From: Streptosporangiaceae bacterium
Lineage (GTDB): Bacteria; Actinomycetota; Actinomycetes; Streptosporangiales; Streptosporangiaceae
Assembly: GCA_025934635.1 (NCBI GenBank)
Contig: JAICWX010000031.1
Coordinates: forward strand, 1-43,923
DNA length: 43,923 bases
Direction: 5' to 3'
Part shown: positions 13,225-21,863 of the stretch, one piece after another
Layout of the letters: every line of letters begins with the position of its first letter
Position numbering within the stretch: position 1 is the stretch's first letter
Position numbers and translations under genes: made by a program
Notes under the pieces: generated by a model
Databases searched by the model: none
Seen by the model: only the letters and a program-made list of their open reading frames with translations
What the model was told of the DNA's origin: nothing

Positions 13225-14057
13225 GCCTGCTCCCTCAGTTGTCCGGCCCGCCGCTCCCGGGGCAGCCAGGCCAGGCTGGCCTCGGTCGTCCCGGTCGGCT
13301 TGTACTCCAGGCTTACCCAGCCGCGGTAGCCGCGGTCAGCCAGGGCCGCCAGGTACCGGTTCAGGTCGAGCTGGCCGCTGCCGGGTTCGCCCCGGCCGGG
13401 CGCGTCCGCGATCTGCACGTGCGCGACGAGATCGGCGTACGCGTCGATCGCGGCGTCGATGTCGTCGCCGTTGCTGGCCAGGTGGTACAGGTCGCACAGG
13501 AAGCCGGTGTTGGCGGCGCCCGCCGCCCGGGCCCGGCCGACCACGGCCACCGCGTCGGCGGCCGTCCGCAGCGGATAGGGCTTCGGCCCGCTGACCGGCT
13601 CGATCAGCACGGTGCCGCCGAACGGCGCCACCGCCTTCGCCGCCGCTTCGATGCTCTCCAGCGCCAGCTCGTCCTGGTCGCCCGGGGCGGCGCCGTCGAC
13701 CCGGTTCCCGTACAGCGCGTTGAACCCGCGCACGCCGAGCCGCTCGCCGATGCCGGCCACCACGTCGACGTTGTCGCGGAACTCGGCGCTGCGCCCGGGG
13801 ATGGACAGCACGCCGCAGTCCGGGCCGGCCAGGTCGCCGGCGAAGAAGTTCAGCCCGGCCAGCGTCACGCCGGCCTCCTCGACCGCCGTGACGAAGGCGT
13901 CGACCTCACGGTCGGCGGGTACCGCCGCCGCGAACGGCCACCAGAACTCCACCGCCCCGAACCCCGCGGCCCGGGCCGCGGCCGGGCGCCGCAACAGCGG
14001 CTCCTCGGTAAACAGCAGCGAGCAGTTGACCAGGTAAGGAAGCAAGTGATTCGTCAT
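13221..14057 (-). CDS. hyi: Hydroxypyruvate isomerase family TIM-barrel protein
   Basis: Protein of 278 residues in the xylose-isomerase-like TIM-barrel family, interconverting hydroxypyruvate and tartronate semialdehyde. It contains GFGAVEFWWPF near the N-terminus, LNFFAGDL, GFNALYGN, GTVLIEPVSGPKPYPLRT (metal-binding glutamate), FLCDLYHLASNG, HVQIADAPGRGEPGSG and GYRGWVSLEYKPTG, the usual Hyi blocks. First gene of the glyoxylate operon. Its start is only 4 nt from the nearer of two 16-bp candidate operator boxes, so a bound regulator would sit over the translation start region. The ribosome site is weak (AGGA, 10 nt before ATG). Confidence 0.93.
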   Translation of the reverse strand: MTNHLLPYLVNCSLLFTEEPLLRRPAAARAAGFGAVEFWWPFAAAVPADREVDAFVTAVEEAGVTLAGLNFFAGDLAGPDCGVLSIPGRSAEFRDNVDVVAGIGERLGVRGFNALYGNRVDGAAPGDQDELALESIEAAAKAVAPFGGTVLIEPVSGPKPYPLRTAADAVAVVGRARAAGAANTGFLCDLYHLASNGDDIDAAIDAYADLVAHVQIADAPGRGEPGSGQLDLNRYLAALADRGYRGWVSLEYKPTGTTEASLAWLPRERRAGQLREQA

Positions 14058-14060
14058 ATT

Positions 14061-14097
14061 TTCCGTATCCTGAAATTTCTTTTCCGTTTCTTGGATT
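14061..14097. promoter_or_regulatory. Candidate IclR operator pair upstream of hyi
   Basis: TTCCGTATCCTGAAAT (14061-14076) and TTCCGTTTCTTGGATT (14082-14097) are direct repeats with a 21-bp step, read on the + strand and adjoining the hyi start. The first is identical, apart from one base, to the permease box at 16867. They lie in the hyi/iclR divergent region. Confidence 0.72.
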
Positions 14098-14149
14098 AAC
14101 CCTAACCCGCCTCACGGCCTCGGTCAACCATGCGACTGAAGACGTCCAC

Positions 14150-14186
14150 TTCTGATATGTGAATTATGTTTTCTGTATCATGGAAA
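14150..14186. promoter_or_regulatory. Candidate IclR operator pair upstream of iclR (autoregulation)
   Basis: TTCTGATATGTGAATT (14150-14165) and TTCTGTATCATGGAAA (14171-14186) again have a 21-bp step. The second ends 2 nt before the proposed iclR ATG. This makes four boxes in the divergent promoter and suggests that the regulator controls both itself and the glyoxylate operon. Confidence 0.7.
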
Positions 14187-14188
14187 CC

Positions 14189-14962
14189 ATGAACGACTTG
14201 ACCCGGGCCGCGGGTGGCGTGCAGTCCATCGAGCGGGCCTTCGACCTGCTCGAGATGCTGGCCGACGCCGGCGGCGCCCTCGGCCTGTCCGAGCTTTCCA
14301 CCGTCTCCGGGCTCCCGCTGCCCACCGTGCACCGGCTGATGCGCACGCTGGTCAACCGGGGCTACGTCCGGCAGGAGGCGTCGCGCCGGTACACGCTGGG
14401 CTCCCGGCTGATCCGGCTCGGCGAGATCTCCAGCCAGATGCTCGGCACCTGGCTGCGGCCGTTCCTGGCCCAGCTCGTCCGCACCACCGGCGAGACCGCC
14501 AACCTGGCCATGCTCGACGGCGACGAGGTCGTCTACATCGCCCAGGTGCCCAGCCCGCACTCGATGCGCATGTTCACCGAGCCCGGCCGCCGGGTCCGCC
14601 CGCACTGCACGGCCGTCGGCAAGGCCCTGATGGCCGAGCTGCCGCCGGGAGACGCCCGCGCGCTGCTCGAGCGGGACGGCATGCCCGCCTACACGCCCGC
14701 CACCATCACCGACCCGGACCTGCTGATCGCGCACCTGGAGGTGATCCGCAAGCAGGGGTACGCCGTCGACGAGGGCGAGCAGGAAATCGGCGTGCGCTGC
14801 TTCGCGGTCGCCGTGCCGGACGCGCCGGGCTCCCTGGCCATCTCCACCTCGGGCCCGCAGACCCGGATGACCGACGACGCCGCGGCCCGCATCGTGCCCG
14901 CGCTCAAGCGGACCGCCCGCGAGATCTCCGACACCATCGCCGCCGAAGGCGCCGCCGGCTGA
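14189..14962 (+). CDS. IclR-family regulator of purine/glyoxylate catabolism
   Basis: Protein of 257 residues from the ATG at 14189 (MNDLTRAAGGVQSIERAFDL). It has an N-terminal winged helix (SELSTVSGLPLPTVHRLMRTL, about residues 32-52) and a C-terminal IclR effector domain (AMLDGDEVVYIAQV, RPHCTAVGKALMAELP, GYAVDEGEQEIGVRCFAVAV, ending in the ISTSGP block). Two earlier in-frame starts exist (GTG 14159, ATG 14180), but 14159-14186 is occupied by a candidate operator pair. It is divergent from hyi and upstream of the permease, the classic place for an AllR-like regulator sensing glyoxylate or allantoin-pathway intermediates. The effector is inferred, not visible. Confidence 0.9.
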   Translation: MNDLTRAAGGVQSIERAFDLLEMLADAGGALGLSELSTVSGLPLPTVHRLMRTLVNRGYVRQEASRRYTLGSRLIRLGEISSQMLGTWLRPFLAQLVRTTGETANLAMLDGDEVVYIAQVPSPHSMRMFTEPGRRVRPHCTAVGKALMAELPPGDARALLERDGMPAYTPATITDPDLLIAHLEVIRKQGYAVDEGEQEIGVRCFAVAVPDAPGSLAISTSGPQTRMTDDAAARIVPALKRTAREISDTIAAEGAAG

Positions 14963-14995
14963 CAAGCCACCACACTTAGTGGTAACGCGGTCACT

Positions 14996-15314
14996 ATGAG
15001 GACCCTGCTGGCGGCGCTGGCCCTCGTCGCGGCGACGAGCTGTGACCCACGACGCCGGGGCGCACTGGGCCGCCCGCACGCTCCCCGTGCACGTCCCCGG
15101 CCTCTCGCTGCCGGGATGCGTGGTCGGCGATGCCAGCGCCCCCTGCTACACGGCCGGCCCCGGCGGCGTCATCCTCCGCACCACCAACGGCACCAGGTTC
15201 GTGCCGGCCAAGGCGCCCGCGCGGAAGGACCTGGATGGCATCACCTGCGTCACCGCTTCCGGCTGCTACGCCGTCGGCGCCGCTGGCACCATCGAGGTCC
15301 TTCGCGCGGGGTAG
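14996..15314 (+). pseudogene. Broken secreted YCF48/BNR-repeat-like protein
   Basis: The ATG at 14996 opens a signal-peptide-like MRTLLAALALVAATSC, but that frame then turns arginine-rich. From about 15042 a second frame reads THDAGAHWAARTLP, GGVILRTTNGTRF and LDGITCVTASGCYAVGAAGTI, the pattern of YCF48-like or BNR beta-propeller repeats in secreted actinobacterial proteins. Joining the two needs a frameshift near 15035-15042. Only one to two blades remain of a protein that normally has many, so this is most likely a decayed and deleted gene. It sits between iclR and the convergent permease, whose stop is 5 nt away. Confidence 0.6.
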
Positions 15315-15318
15315 CGCC

Positions 15319-16809
15319 TCAGGGCTGGCGCTCCACCTCGGTACCGTGCTCCATCTCGGTACCGTGCGCCGGCCCGGCGCCGTCGTCGGGCACGTTCACC
15401 GCGACCGCGCCCTCCCGGACCGCGACCGACACCGCGGACTCGCCCTTCGGCCGGCGCGTCCAGTGGTTGAACACCAGGTTCAGGGTGAACACCACGATCA
15501 CGGTGGAGGTGATGCTCGACCCGAAGATGACCTGGAAGTCGTTGGGGAAGTGCTCGTAGAAGCTCGGCTGCACGGCCGGGAGCAGGCCCACCGCCAGCGA
15601 CACCGCGACGATCAGCAGGTTGTGGTTGCCGTCGAACGAGGTCTTGTGCAGCGTCTGGATGCCGACCGCGGTGACCATCGCGAACATCACCGTCGCCGCA
15701 CCGCCGATCACCGGCCCCGGGATGCCGGCCACGATCTGGCCGAACTTCGGCAGCAGGCCCAAGATGATCAGCAGCCCGCCGCAGGTGGTGACCACCCACC
15801 GGCTGCGGACCCGGGTCAGGCCGACCAGCCCGACGTTCTCCGCGAACGCGGTGTCGGGGAAGGAGTTCAGGAACCCGGCCAGCACCGCCGACAGGCCGTC
15901 GGTGGCCAGGCCGCGAGCCAGGTCGGACGGGGTCAGCTTCTTGTCCACCATCTCCGCGACGGCCAGCATGTCCGCCGTCGACTCGGTGTAGGTGACCAGC
16001 ATGACGATGCACATCGACAAGATCGCGGCGATCTCGAACTTCGGATGGCCGAACCGGAAGAACCCGCCGAAGCCCACCCAGTGGGCCGCGCCCACGCCGG
16101 TGAAGTGCAGCAGGCCCATCGGCCAGGCCACCAGCGTCCCGATGATGATCGAGAGCAGCACCGCGATCTGGCTGATGAAGCCGCGGAACACCCGGGTGAT
16201 GACCACGATGAGCAGCACCACCAGGCCGGCCAGCGCGATGTGCGAGACCTGCCCGTAATCCTTGGCCGCGGGATCGTCCCCGGCGATGAGGCTGACGTCC
16301 GCGCCGATCAGCGACAGGCCGATGACGCAGATGACGGTGCCCGCCACCAGCGGCGGGAAGAACCGCACCATCATCGAGAACGGCTTGGCGATGAGCAGGC
16401 CGAACACGCCCGAGACGAGCAGCGCGCCGTACACCGCGGCCAGCCCGTACTTCTGCGCCACGATGATCATCGGGCTGAGCACGGTGAACGTCGCGCCCGC
16501 CACCACGGGCAGCCTCACCCCGAAGATCTTGCCGATCCCGACGCTCTGGATCACGGTCGCGATCCCGGAGACCAGCAGGTCGGCGTTGACCAGCAGCCCG
16601 ATCGTGGACCCGGGCAGCCCCAGCGCCCCGCCCACGATGAGCGGCACCGCCACGGCCCCCGCGTACATGATGAACAGGTGCTGCAGGCCCAGGATGAACA
16701 GCCGGGGCGCCGGCAGCACCTCGTCCACGGGGTGAACCGCCGGTCTGTTCCCGGTGTCCGGCGACCCTGCTCCTGGGGGCGGGGCTTGGGGTGCGTTGGT
16801 CAGTGACAT
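15319..16809 (-). CDS. NCS2 xanthine/uric acid permease
   Basis: About 496 residues, nucleobase:cation symporter-2 family, importing xanthine or urate with protons across the membrane. Evidence: LFILGLQHLFIMYAGAVAVPLIVG in the first membrane helix, many further hydrophobic helices, TYTESTADMLAVAEM (the conserved glutamate of TM8) and FAENVGLVGLTRVRSR (the NAT signature region). The start is taken at ATG 16809 with GGAG 5 nt upstream; a GTG directly before it is possible. The C-terminus has a small duplication (HGTEMEHGTEVE). It has its own candidate IclR box pair. Xanthine versus urate preference cannot be read with confidence. Confidence 0.92.
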   Translation of the reverse strand: MSLTNAPQAPPPGAGSPDTGNRPAVHPVDEVLPAPRLFILGLQHLFIMYAGAVAVPLIVGGALGLPGSTIGLLVNADLLVSGIATVIQSVGIGKIFGVRLPVVAGATFTVLSPMIIVAQKYGLAAVYGALLVSGVFGLLIAKPFSMMVRFFPPLVAGTVICVIGLSLIGADVSLIAGDDPAAKDYGQVSHIALAGLVVLLIVVITRVFRGFISQIAVLLSIIIGTLVAWPMGLLHFTGVGAAHWVGFGGFFRFGHPKFEIAAILSMCIVMLVTYTESTADMLAVAEMVDKKLTPSDLARGLATDGLSAVLAGFLNSFPDTAFAENVGLVGLTRVRSRWVVTTCGGLLIILGLLPKFGQIVAGIPGPVIGGAATVMFAMVTAVGIQTLHKTSFDGNHNLLIVAVSLAVGLLPAVQPSFYEHFPNDFQVIFGSSITSTVIVVFTLNLVFNHWTRRPKGESAVSVAVREGAVAVNVPDDGAGPAHGTEMEHGTEVERQP

Positions 16810-16866
16810 CACAGCTCCAGTCGGGGCGATCAGCCGGTTGCGCGGTCCGCAGCGGCTCCCATCGTC

Positions 16867-16903
16867 TTCCGTATCGTGAAATAACGTTTCCGGATAACAG
16901 ATA
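16867..16903. promoter_or_regulatory. Candidate IclR operator pair upstream of the permease
   Basis: TTCCGTATCGTGAAAT (16867-16882) and TTCCGGATAACAGATA (16888-16903) have the same 21-bp step as the other pairs. They lie 58 nt upstream of the permease start. The second box is degenerate in its right half. Confidence 0.68.
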
Positions 16904-16991
16904 AGTTAACTGCGTCACACCCCCCGGTCAACCCCCGAATTCGCGGCCCCGGCCCCGGCTGCCTCTTGCCGCGGCCAGCGCCACCGGCCTA

Positions 16992-17007
16992 GACTGAACG
17001 TTCAGTC
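16992..17007. promoter_or_regulatory. Perfect 16-bp palindrome, candidate TetR operator
   Basis: GACTGAACGTTCAGTC is a perfect inverted repeat 18 nt before the aminotransferase GTG. The extended form CTAGACTGAAYGTTCAGTCAA recurs in the tetR/oxidoreductase divergent promoter at 33410-33429. TGAACGTTCA-type cores are common TetR-family operators in actinobacteria. Likely repressor: the TetR protein encoded at 32660-33337. Confidence 0.75.
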
Positions 17008-17025
17008 AAGACTGGGAGCCTCTAC

Positions 17026-18426
17026 GTGAGCACCGACAAGTCCGCCGACACCAAGCTGAAAGAGATCATCGCGGCGCAGGAGGAGATCTTCGTCCGGCGC
17101 CAGCCCAAGTCCCACCGCCTCGCCGAGCAGGCCAGGCGGAGCCTCGCCGGCGGTGTCACCTCCAGCTGGCAGATCACCGCCCCGCAGCCGGTCTGGCTCA
17201 GCCGCGGCCGCGGCTCGAAGGTCTGGGACGTCGACGGCAACGAGTACGTCGACCTGCACGGCGGCTACGGCGCCGCCCTGGCCGGCCACGCCCACCCGGC
17301 CATCGCCCGGGCCATCAGCGACCAGGCCGCCAACGGCACCCACTTCGCCCAGCCCACCCCCGGCGCCGTCACCGTCGCGACCGAGCTGGCCGCCCGGTTC
17401 GGCCTGCCGAGCTGGCGCTTCGCCAACTCCGGCACCGAAGCCACCATGGACGCCATCCACCTGATGCGCTCCCTCACCGGCCGGGACCTGATCATCAAGA
17501 TCGAGGGCTGCTACCACGGCCATCACGACTCGGTGCAGGTCTCGGTGGCCCCCGGCGAAGAAGAGGCGGGCCCGCAGGAAAAGCCGAGCAGCGCCCCCGC
17601 CTCCTCCGGCATCCCGAAGGCCATCACCGACCTGACCCTGATCGCCGCGTTCAACGACACCGACGGCGTGGCCCGCCTGCTGGACGAGCACCAGGGCCAG
17701 ATCGCGGGCATGATCCTGGAGCCGGTCATGATGAACGCCGGGATCATCAAGCCCGCGCCCGGCTACCTCGCCAGCCTTAAAAACCTCCTGCACGCCCACG
17801 GCGCGCTGCTCACCTTCGACGAGGTCAAGACCGGCCTCACCGTCGGCCCCGGCGGTGTCACCCGGCACGAGAACGTCCAGCCCGACCTGATCACGCTGGC
17901 CAAGTCGCTGGGCGGCGGCGTCGCCGTGGCCGCCGTCGGCGGCACCGAGCAGGTCATGGAGCACGTGGCCAACGGCGGCTACGAGATGGTCGGCACCTTC
18001 AACGGCAACCCGCTGGCCATGGCCGCGACCCGGGCCATGCTGACCGAGGTGGCCACGCCGCGGGCCTACCAGCGGATCGAGCGGCTCCGCCAGCGCGCCG
18101 CCGCCGGCATCGGTGACGCCATCGACAAGAACGGCCTCACCGCGCACGTGGTCACCGCGGGCGCCAAGGGCTGCGTGGTCTTCTCCGGCGAGCCGGTCAC
18201 GAACTACCGCGGCTTCCTCGGCGTGGACGACCGGTACAGCCACGCCCACTGGCTCTACCAGCACAACGGCGGGGTCTTCCTGCCGCCGTGGGGCAAGATC
18301 GAGCAATGGCTGATCTCCGTACAGCACAATGAGGCGGATATCGACCGCCTGATCGCGAACTTCGCTAAATTCGCCGAAGCCGTGCGTGACAGCGGCGGAG
18401 CAGGCAACGCAAGAACCGAGGGTTAA
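17026..18426 (+). CDS. Class-III aminotransferase, glutamate-1-semialdehyde aminomutase-like
   Basis: PLP-dependent enzyme of 466 residues. It has SLAGGVTSSW near residue 40, NSGTEATMDAI at 134-144, GCYHGHHDS at 161-169, the cofactor-binding FDEVKTG (Asp265) and the Schiff-base lysine in LAKSLGGGVAVAAVGG (Lys293). The GTG start has GGGAG 7 nt upstream. It resembles GSA aminomutase, but the context is wrong for haem synthesis: it heads an operon with a polyamine-type binding protein and permeases, under a TetR-type palindrome. A catabolic transaminase or aminomutase acting on an imported amine or amino acid is more likely. The exact substrate is unknown. Confidence 0.88.
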   Translation: MSTDKSADTKLKEIIAAQEEIFVRRQPKSHRLAEQARRSLAGGVTSSWQITAPQPVWLSRGRGSKVWDVDGNEYVDLHGGYGAALAGHAHPAIARAISDQAANGTHFAQPTPGAVTVATELAARFGLPSWRFANSGTEATMDAIHLMRSLTGRDLIIKIEGCYHGHHDSVQVSVAPGEEEAGPQEKPSSAPASSGIPKAITDLTLIAAFNDTDGVARLLDEHQGQIAGMILEPVMMNAGIIKPAPGYLASLKNLLHAHGALLTFDEVKTGLTVGPGGVTRHENVQPDLITLAKSLGGGVAVAAVGGTEQVMEHVANGGYEMVGTFNGNPLAMAATRAMLTEVATPRAYQRIERLRQRAAAGIGDAIDKNGLTAHVVTAGAKGCVVFSGEPVTNYRGFLGVDDRYSHAHWLYQHNGGVFLPPWGKIEQWLISVQHNEADIDRLIANFAKFAEAVRDSGGAGNARTEG

Positions 18427-18430
18427 CACG

Positions 18431-19687
18431 ATGGCGCACCCGAGAGAAGGCTGGCAGGGCCACGGCGCCCCCAGGAAGCTCAGCCGGAGGTCCTTCCTGC
18501 AGGGCGGCGCCGCCACGCTCGCCGCTCTCGGGGCCGCGCCCCTCCTCCAAGCCTGCTCCTCCGGGCTGGCCGGCACCGGCACGGTCCCGCTGGCCCGCCC
18601 GGACCACCCGGTCAAGTGGCCGCTCTTCGCCGACAACAAGGCCATCGCGTCCAACCTCCCCGCCGAGCAGGACGCCACCCTGCAGCTGTACACCTGGCAG
18701 GCGTACATCAACCAGGACGTGGTCAACTCCTTCGCCAAGAAGTTCAAGTGCAAGGTGCAGATCACCACGTTCAACACCATGAACGAGGCGATGAACAAGC
18801 TGCGCAGCGGGCTGTCCTTCGACCTGCTCGTCGGCCTCACCGTCGACCAGATGGCCCAGATCGTCAGCACCAAGCTGGTCCAGCCGCTCAACCACTCCTA
18901 CATCCCGAACATCTCCCAGGCCTGGCCCGACTTCACCAACCCGTTCTACGACCAGGGCTGGCAGTACACGGTGCCGTACACGATCTACACGACCGGCATC
19001 GCCTGGCGTAAGGACCTCGTGGACCTGAACCCGTACACGATGAAGAATCCCTGGTCCATGCTGTGGCAGCCCCAGTACAAGGGCCGGATCGCGATCCTGG
19101 ACGACTACCGGGAAAGCATCAGCCTCGGGCTGATGAAGAGCGGCATCTACAACCTCAACACCACGGACTACCGGCAGATCGCCACCGCCCGCAAGGCGCT
19201 GGAGGACCTCAGCAGCCTGGTCAACATCCGGATCGACAACAACGACTACACCGAGGTGCCCAGCGCGAGCACCTGGATCCACCACGCCTGGTCCGGCGAC
19301 ATGGCCGCGGCCGGGTACTACATGCCCAAGCACGTTCCGGTCAGCACGGTCGGCTACTGGTTCCCCGCCAGCGGACGGGGGCCGGTCGCCAACGACACCA
19401 ACGTCGTCCTGCGCTCGGCCAAGAACCCGGTCCTGGCGCACATGTTCCTCAACTACTTCCTCGACCTGCCGAACGTCCTGAACAACATCAGTTTCAACGG
19501 CTACATGCAGCCGCTGACCGGGGTGACCCCCCAGGTGCTGGTCAAGGAGGAGATCCTGCCGAAGCCGCTGCTGTCCACTGTCGTCCTGCCGTCCGACTTC
19601 CGCCGCGGCGTGGCCGAGCTGCAGCTGCCCGTCGACGCCGACGCGCTGTGGCAGCAGGCCTGGCTCGTCGTGAGCAACGGAATCTAG
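18431..19687 (+). CDS. Spermidine/putrescine-type ABC transporter, solute-binding lipoprotein
   Basis: Protein of 418 residues from ATG 18431, 4 nt after the aminotransferase stop, with GAGGG upstream. The N-terminus has a Tat motif (KLSRRSFLQG, Arg19-Arg20), a hydrophobic stretch and a lipobox-like LLQAC (Cys42), so it should be exported folded and anchored to the membrane. The mature part resembles PotD/PotF-type binding proteins (LQLYTWQAYINQDVVNSFAKK, VGLTVDQMAQI, VPYTIYTTGIAWRKD, NPWSMLWQPQYKGRIAILDD). It captures substrate for the two permeases that follow. Polyamine specificity is a family label only. Confidence 0.9.
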   Translation: MAHPREGWQGHGAPRKLSRRSFLQGGAATLAALGAAPLLQACSSGLAGTGTVPLARPDHPVKWPLFADNKAIASNLPAEQDATLQLYTWQAYINQDVVNSFAKKFKCKVQITTFNTMNEAMNKLRSGLSFDLLVGLTVDQMAQIVSTKLVQPLNHSYIPNISQAWPDFTNPFYDQGWQYTVPYTIYTTGIAWRKDLVDLNPYTMKNPWSMLWQPQYKGRIAILDDYRESISLGLMKSGIYNLNTTDYRQIATARKALEDLSSLVNIRIDNNDYTEVPSASTWIHHAWSGDMAAAGYYMPKHVPVSTVGYWFPASGRGPVANDTNVVLRSAKNPVLAHMFLNYFLDLPNVLNNISFNGYMQPLTGVTPQVLVKEEILPKPLLSTVVLPSDFRRGVAELQLPVDADALWQQAWLVVSNGI

Positions 19688-19696
19688 GGACCACTC

Positions 19697-20584
19697 ATGA
19701 GAAACAAGAACGGCTTCTACGCCGCCCTGGCCGCGCCGGGCATCTTGTGGCTGCTGCTGCTGTTCGTCGTGCCGTTCTACGCGGTGCTCGCGATCGCGAT
19801 GGGCAAGCTGGACCGGCTGTTCGAGCAGCCGGTCGCGGTCTGGAACCCCTTCGAGTGGAGCTCCTCGAACGTCATCAACGTCTGGCGCGACCTGTTCGGC
19901 AGCACCGCGTTCGCCGGCCCGATCGTGCTCAGGACCATCCTCTACGTCGCCATCGCGGCCCTGCTCTGCCTGGCCATCGGCTATCCGGCCGCGTACTTCG
20001 TGGCCCGCTTCTCCGGCCGCCGCAAGGGACTGTTCCTGATCCTGCTCATCGCCCCGTTCTGGATCAGCTACATGATGCGCATGCTGGCCTGGGTGGACCT
20101 GCTGCAGTCCGGCGGGTACGCGAACACGGTGCTGTCCTGGTTCGGCATCTCGGCGGTCAACTGGCTGGGCGGCAAGTCGGTCACCGTCATCCTCGGCCTG
20201 GTCTACGGCTACATCCCGTACCTGATCCTGGTGCTCTTCGCGGGCCTGGACCGGATCAATCCCGCGCTGATCGAGGCGGGCCGCGACCTCGGCCTGGGCC
20301 GGATCCGCACCTTCGTGAGCATCACCCTCCCGATGTCCCGGCAGCCCATCGCGACCGGCCTGCTGATCACCGTGCTGCCGATGCTCGGCGACTACTACAC
20401 CAACCAGCTGATGTCCGGCGCGGCGTCCACCTCGATGATCGGCAACCTGATCCAGGGCCAGCTGGGCACGCCCGGCCTGGAGGGCCAGGGCGCCGTGCTC
20501 TCGCTGCTGCTCCTGCTGGTGCTGCTCATCCCGATGATCTACTACGTCGTCTCCACCAACCGCTCCTCGCAGGTGGCATCATGA
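19697..20584 (+). CDS. ABC transporter permease, PotB type
   Basis: Protein of 295 residues with about six membrane helices, beginning with a hydrophobic segment (FYAALAAPGILWLLLLFVVPF). The coupling-helix EAA motif is readable as LIEAGRDLGLGRIRTFVSITLP near residues 190-211, where the ATPase docks. It starts 9 nt after the binding-protein stop and overlaps the next permease by ATGA. Together with it this forms the membrane channel of a polyamine-type importer. No ATPase is encoded in this operon. Confidence 0.91.
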   Translation: MRNKNGFYAALAAPGILWLLLLFVVPFYAVLAIAMGKLDRLFEQPVAVWNPFEWSSSNVINVWRDLFGSTAFAGPIVLRTILYVAIAALLCLAIGYPAAYFVARFSGRRKGLFLILLIAPFWISYMMRMLAWVDLLQSGGYANTVLSWFGISAVNWLGGKSVTVILGLVYGYIPYLILVLFAGLDRINPALIEAGRDLGLGRIRTFVSITLPMSRQPIATGLLITVLPMLGDYYTNQLMSGAASTSMIGNLIQGQLGTPGLEGQGAVLSLLLLLVLLIPMIYYVVSTNRSSQVAS

Positions 20585-21495
20585 CCGCTCCCACCGGGAC
20601 TCGAGCCCGGCCGATCAGCCGCTGGAACCCGAAGAACCCGTGGCGCCACCCCTGGTTCCTCGAGGCCTTCACCTGGGTGTACCTGGTCTGGTCGCTGGTG
20701 CCGATCGTCATCGCGGTGCTGTTCTCCTTCAACAAGGGCCGTTCGCAGGCCACCTACCAGGGCCTGTCCTGGCACTGGTACTTCGCGGACAAGACCAACT
20801 CGGTCTGGCACAACGCCCAGCTGCACGCCGCGGTCATCCAGACCGTGCGGCTGTCCGTGCTGACCACCCTGATCGCGGTCCCGCTCGGGGTGGCGTTCGC
20901 GCTCGGCATCAACCGCTGGCGCGGTGCCGTTCCCTCGACGTTCAACTTCGTGATGATCTTGTCCTTCGTCATCCCCGAGCTGATCTTCGGCGTGGCCATG
21001 TTCTTCGTGTTCACGGTGCTGTTCACCAGCGTGCACCTGGGCACCTGGGCGGAGGTCCTGGGCCTGGTCACCTGGAACGTGAGCTGGCCCGCGATCATCG
21101 TCCAGGGCCGGCTGGTCACCCTCGGCCATCAGTACGAGGAGGCCGCCGCCGACCTCGGCGCCGGCCGGCTAGCGACCATGCGCCGGGTCATGATCCCCCT
21201 CCTCGCCCCGGCCATCTTCGCCAGCGCGGTGCTGGTCTTCTCCGGCGTGATCGACGACTTCGTGATCGTCGACCTGCTCTCCTCCAACGCCGGGAACACC
21301 CCGATGTCGGTGCTGATCTACTCCACCCAGCGCGGCGGCAACGGCGGCCCGGCGCTGAACGCGCTCGGCACGATCATGCTGGTCATGTCGTTCATCATCG
21401 CGATCATCGGGTTCGCTGGCTACCGCTTCCTGACCCGCGGCGAGCGCGGCAGCAGGATCGAGGCCCTCACCACGATCGCCGGGAGCGAAGGCTGA
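20581..21495 (+). CDS. ABC transporter permease, PotC type
   Basis: Protein of 304 residues from ATG 20581, translationally coupled to the first permease. The first helix is WVYLVWSLVPIVIAVLFSF; the EAA loop appears as YEEAAADLGAGRLATMRRVMIP. Residues VIDDFVIVDLLS match the PotC-type segment that follows it. It is the second half of the permease heterodimer and the last clear gene of the aminotransferase-transport operon. The matching ATPase is most plausibly the gene at 31535-32641, joined by the shared TetR palindrome. Confidence 0.91.
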   Translation: MTAPTGTRARPISRWNPKNPWRHPWFLEAFTWVYLVWSLVPIVIAVLFSFNKGRSQATYQGLSWHWYFADKTNSVWHNAQLHAAVIQTVRLSVLTTLIAVPLGVAFALGINRWRGAVPSTFNFVMILSFVIPELIFGVAMFFVFTVLFTSVHLGTWAEVLGLVTWNVSWPAIIVQGRLVTLGHQYEEAAADLGAGRLATMRRVMIPLLAPAIFASAVLVFSGVIDDFVIVDLLSSNAGNTPMSVLIYSTQRGGNGGPALNALGTIMLVMSFIIAIIGFAGYRFLTRGERGSRIEALTTIAGSEG

Positions 21496-21577
21496 CCGTC
21501 CGCTGTCTCAAAATTATCCCGAACGAGCTGGCTTCCACCCCCAGCATGACCCTAGGAGGCCCCCCGAGGGAGACGCC

Positions 21578-21829
21578 ATGCTCGAGAACCTGGATATCGA
21601 CGACAGCGACACGCCCGCGATCGGGCTGGTCCCTCCCGGCGTCTCGTGGGAAGAAGTGCGTGACCACATCAAGATCGCGCACCACCATCTCCTGATGCTC
21701 GACGACGGGGACTACACCGGCGCCTACTGGACCGGCACCGACATGGCCCTGGTCCGCGACCTCGGCCCCGACCCCGAGGAAGCGATCGAGGAGTTCCGCG
21801 TCTACCTCCAGGAGCACGACGAAACCTAG
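21578..21829 (+). CDS. Small hypothetical acidic protein
   Basis: Protein of 83 residues, strongly acidic (many Asp/Glu), with no signal peptide or membrane segment. I do not recognise a family. The start is supported by AGGAGG and GAGGG upstream of the ATG. It lies 82 nt beyond the transporter operon on the same strand and could be co-transcribed with it. The sequence has a predicted-helical EEVRDHIKIAHHHLLML segment and a C-terminal EEAIEEFRVYLQEHDE helix. Confidence 0.65.
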   Translation: MLENLDIDDSDTPAIGLVPPGVSWEEVRDHIKIAHHHLLMLDDGDYTGAYWTGTDMALVRDLGPDPEEAIEEFRVYLQEHDET

Positions 21830-21863
21830 GCCCCCCGCTGCCGTAACGTTCCCGGAGCGCTTC

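Noticed and set aside
14964..14985. Short inverted repeat ACCAC-ACTTA-GTGGT after iclR as a terminator
   Set aside because: Only 5 bp, AT-containing and without a T-tract; too weak to call.
15130..16806. 558-codon + strand frame rich in His/Asp/Gln opposite the permease
   Set aside because: Antisense of hydrophobic codons gives this composition; not a protein.
16810..16991. Possible purine riboswitch before the permease
   Set aside because: No three-way-junction or conserved purine-aptamer core seen; the region is explained by the paired 16-bp boxes.
17026..18426. Aminotransferase as haem-pathway HemL
   Set aside because: Motifs alone would allow it, but no haem gene is nearby and it is co-transcribed with an importer under a TetR site.
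17002..18891. 629-codon minus-strand frame opposite the aminotransferase
   Set aside because: Low-complexity shadow; crosses the gene boundary and has no start signal.
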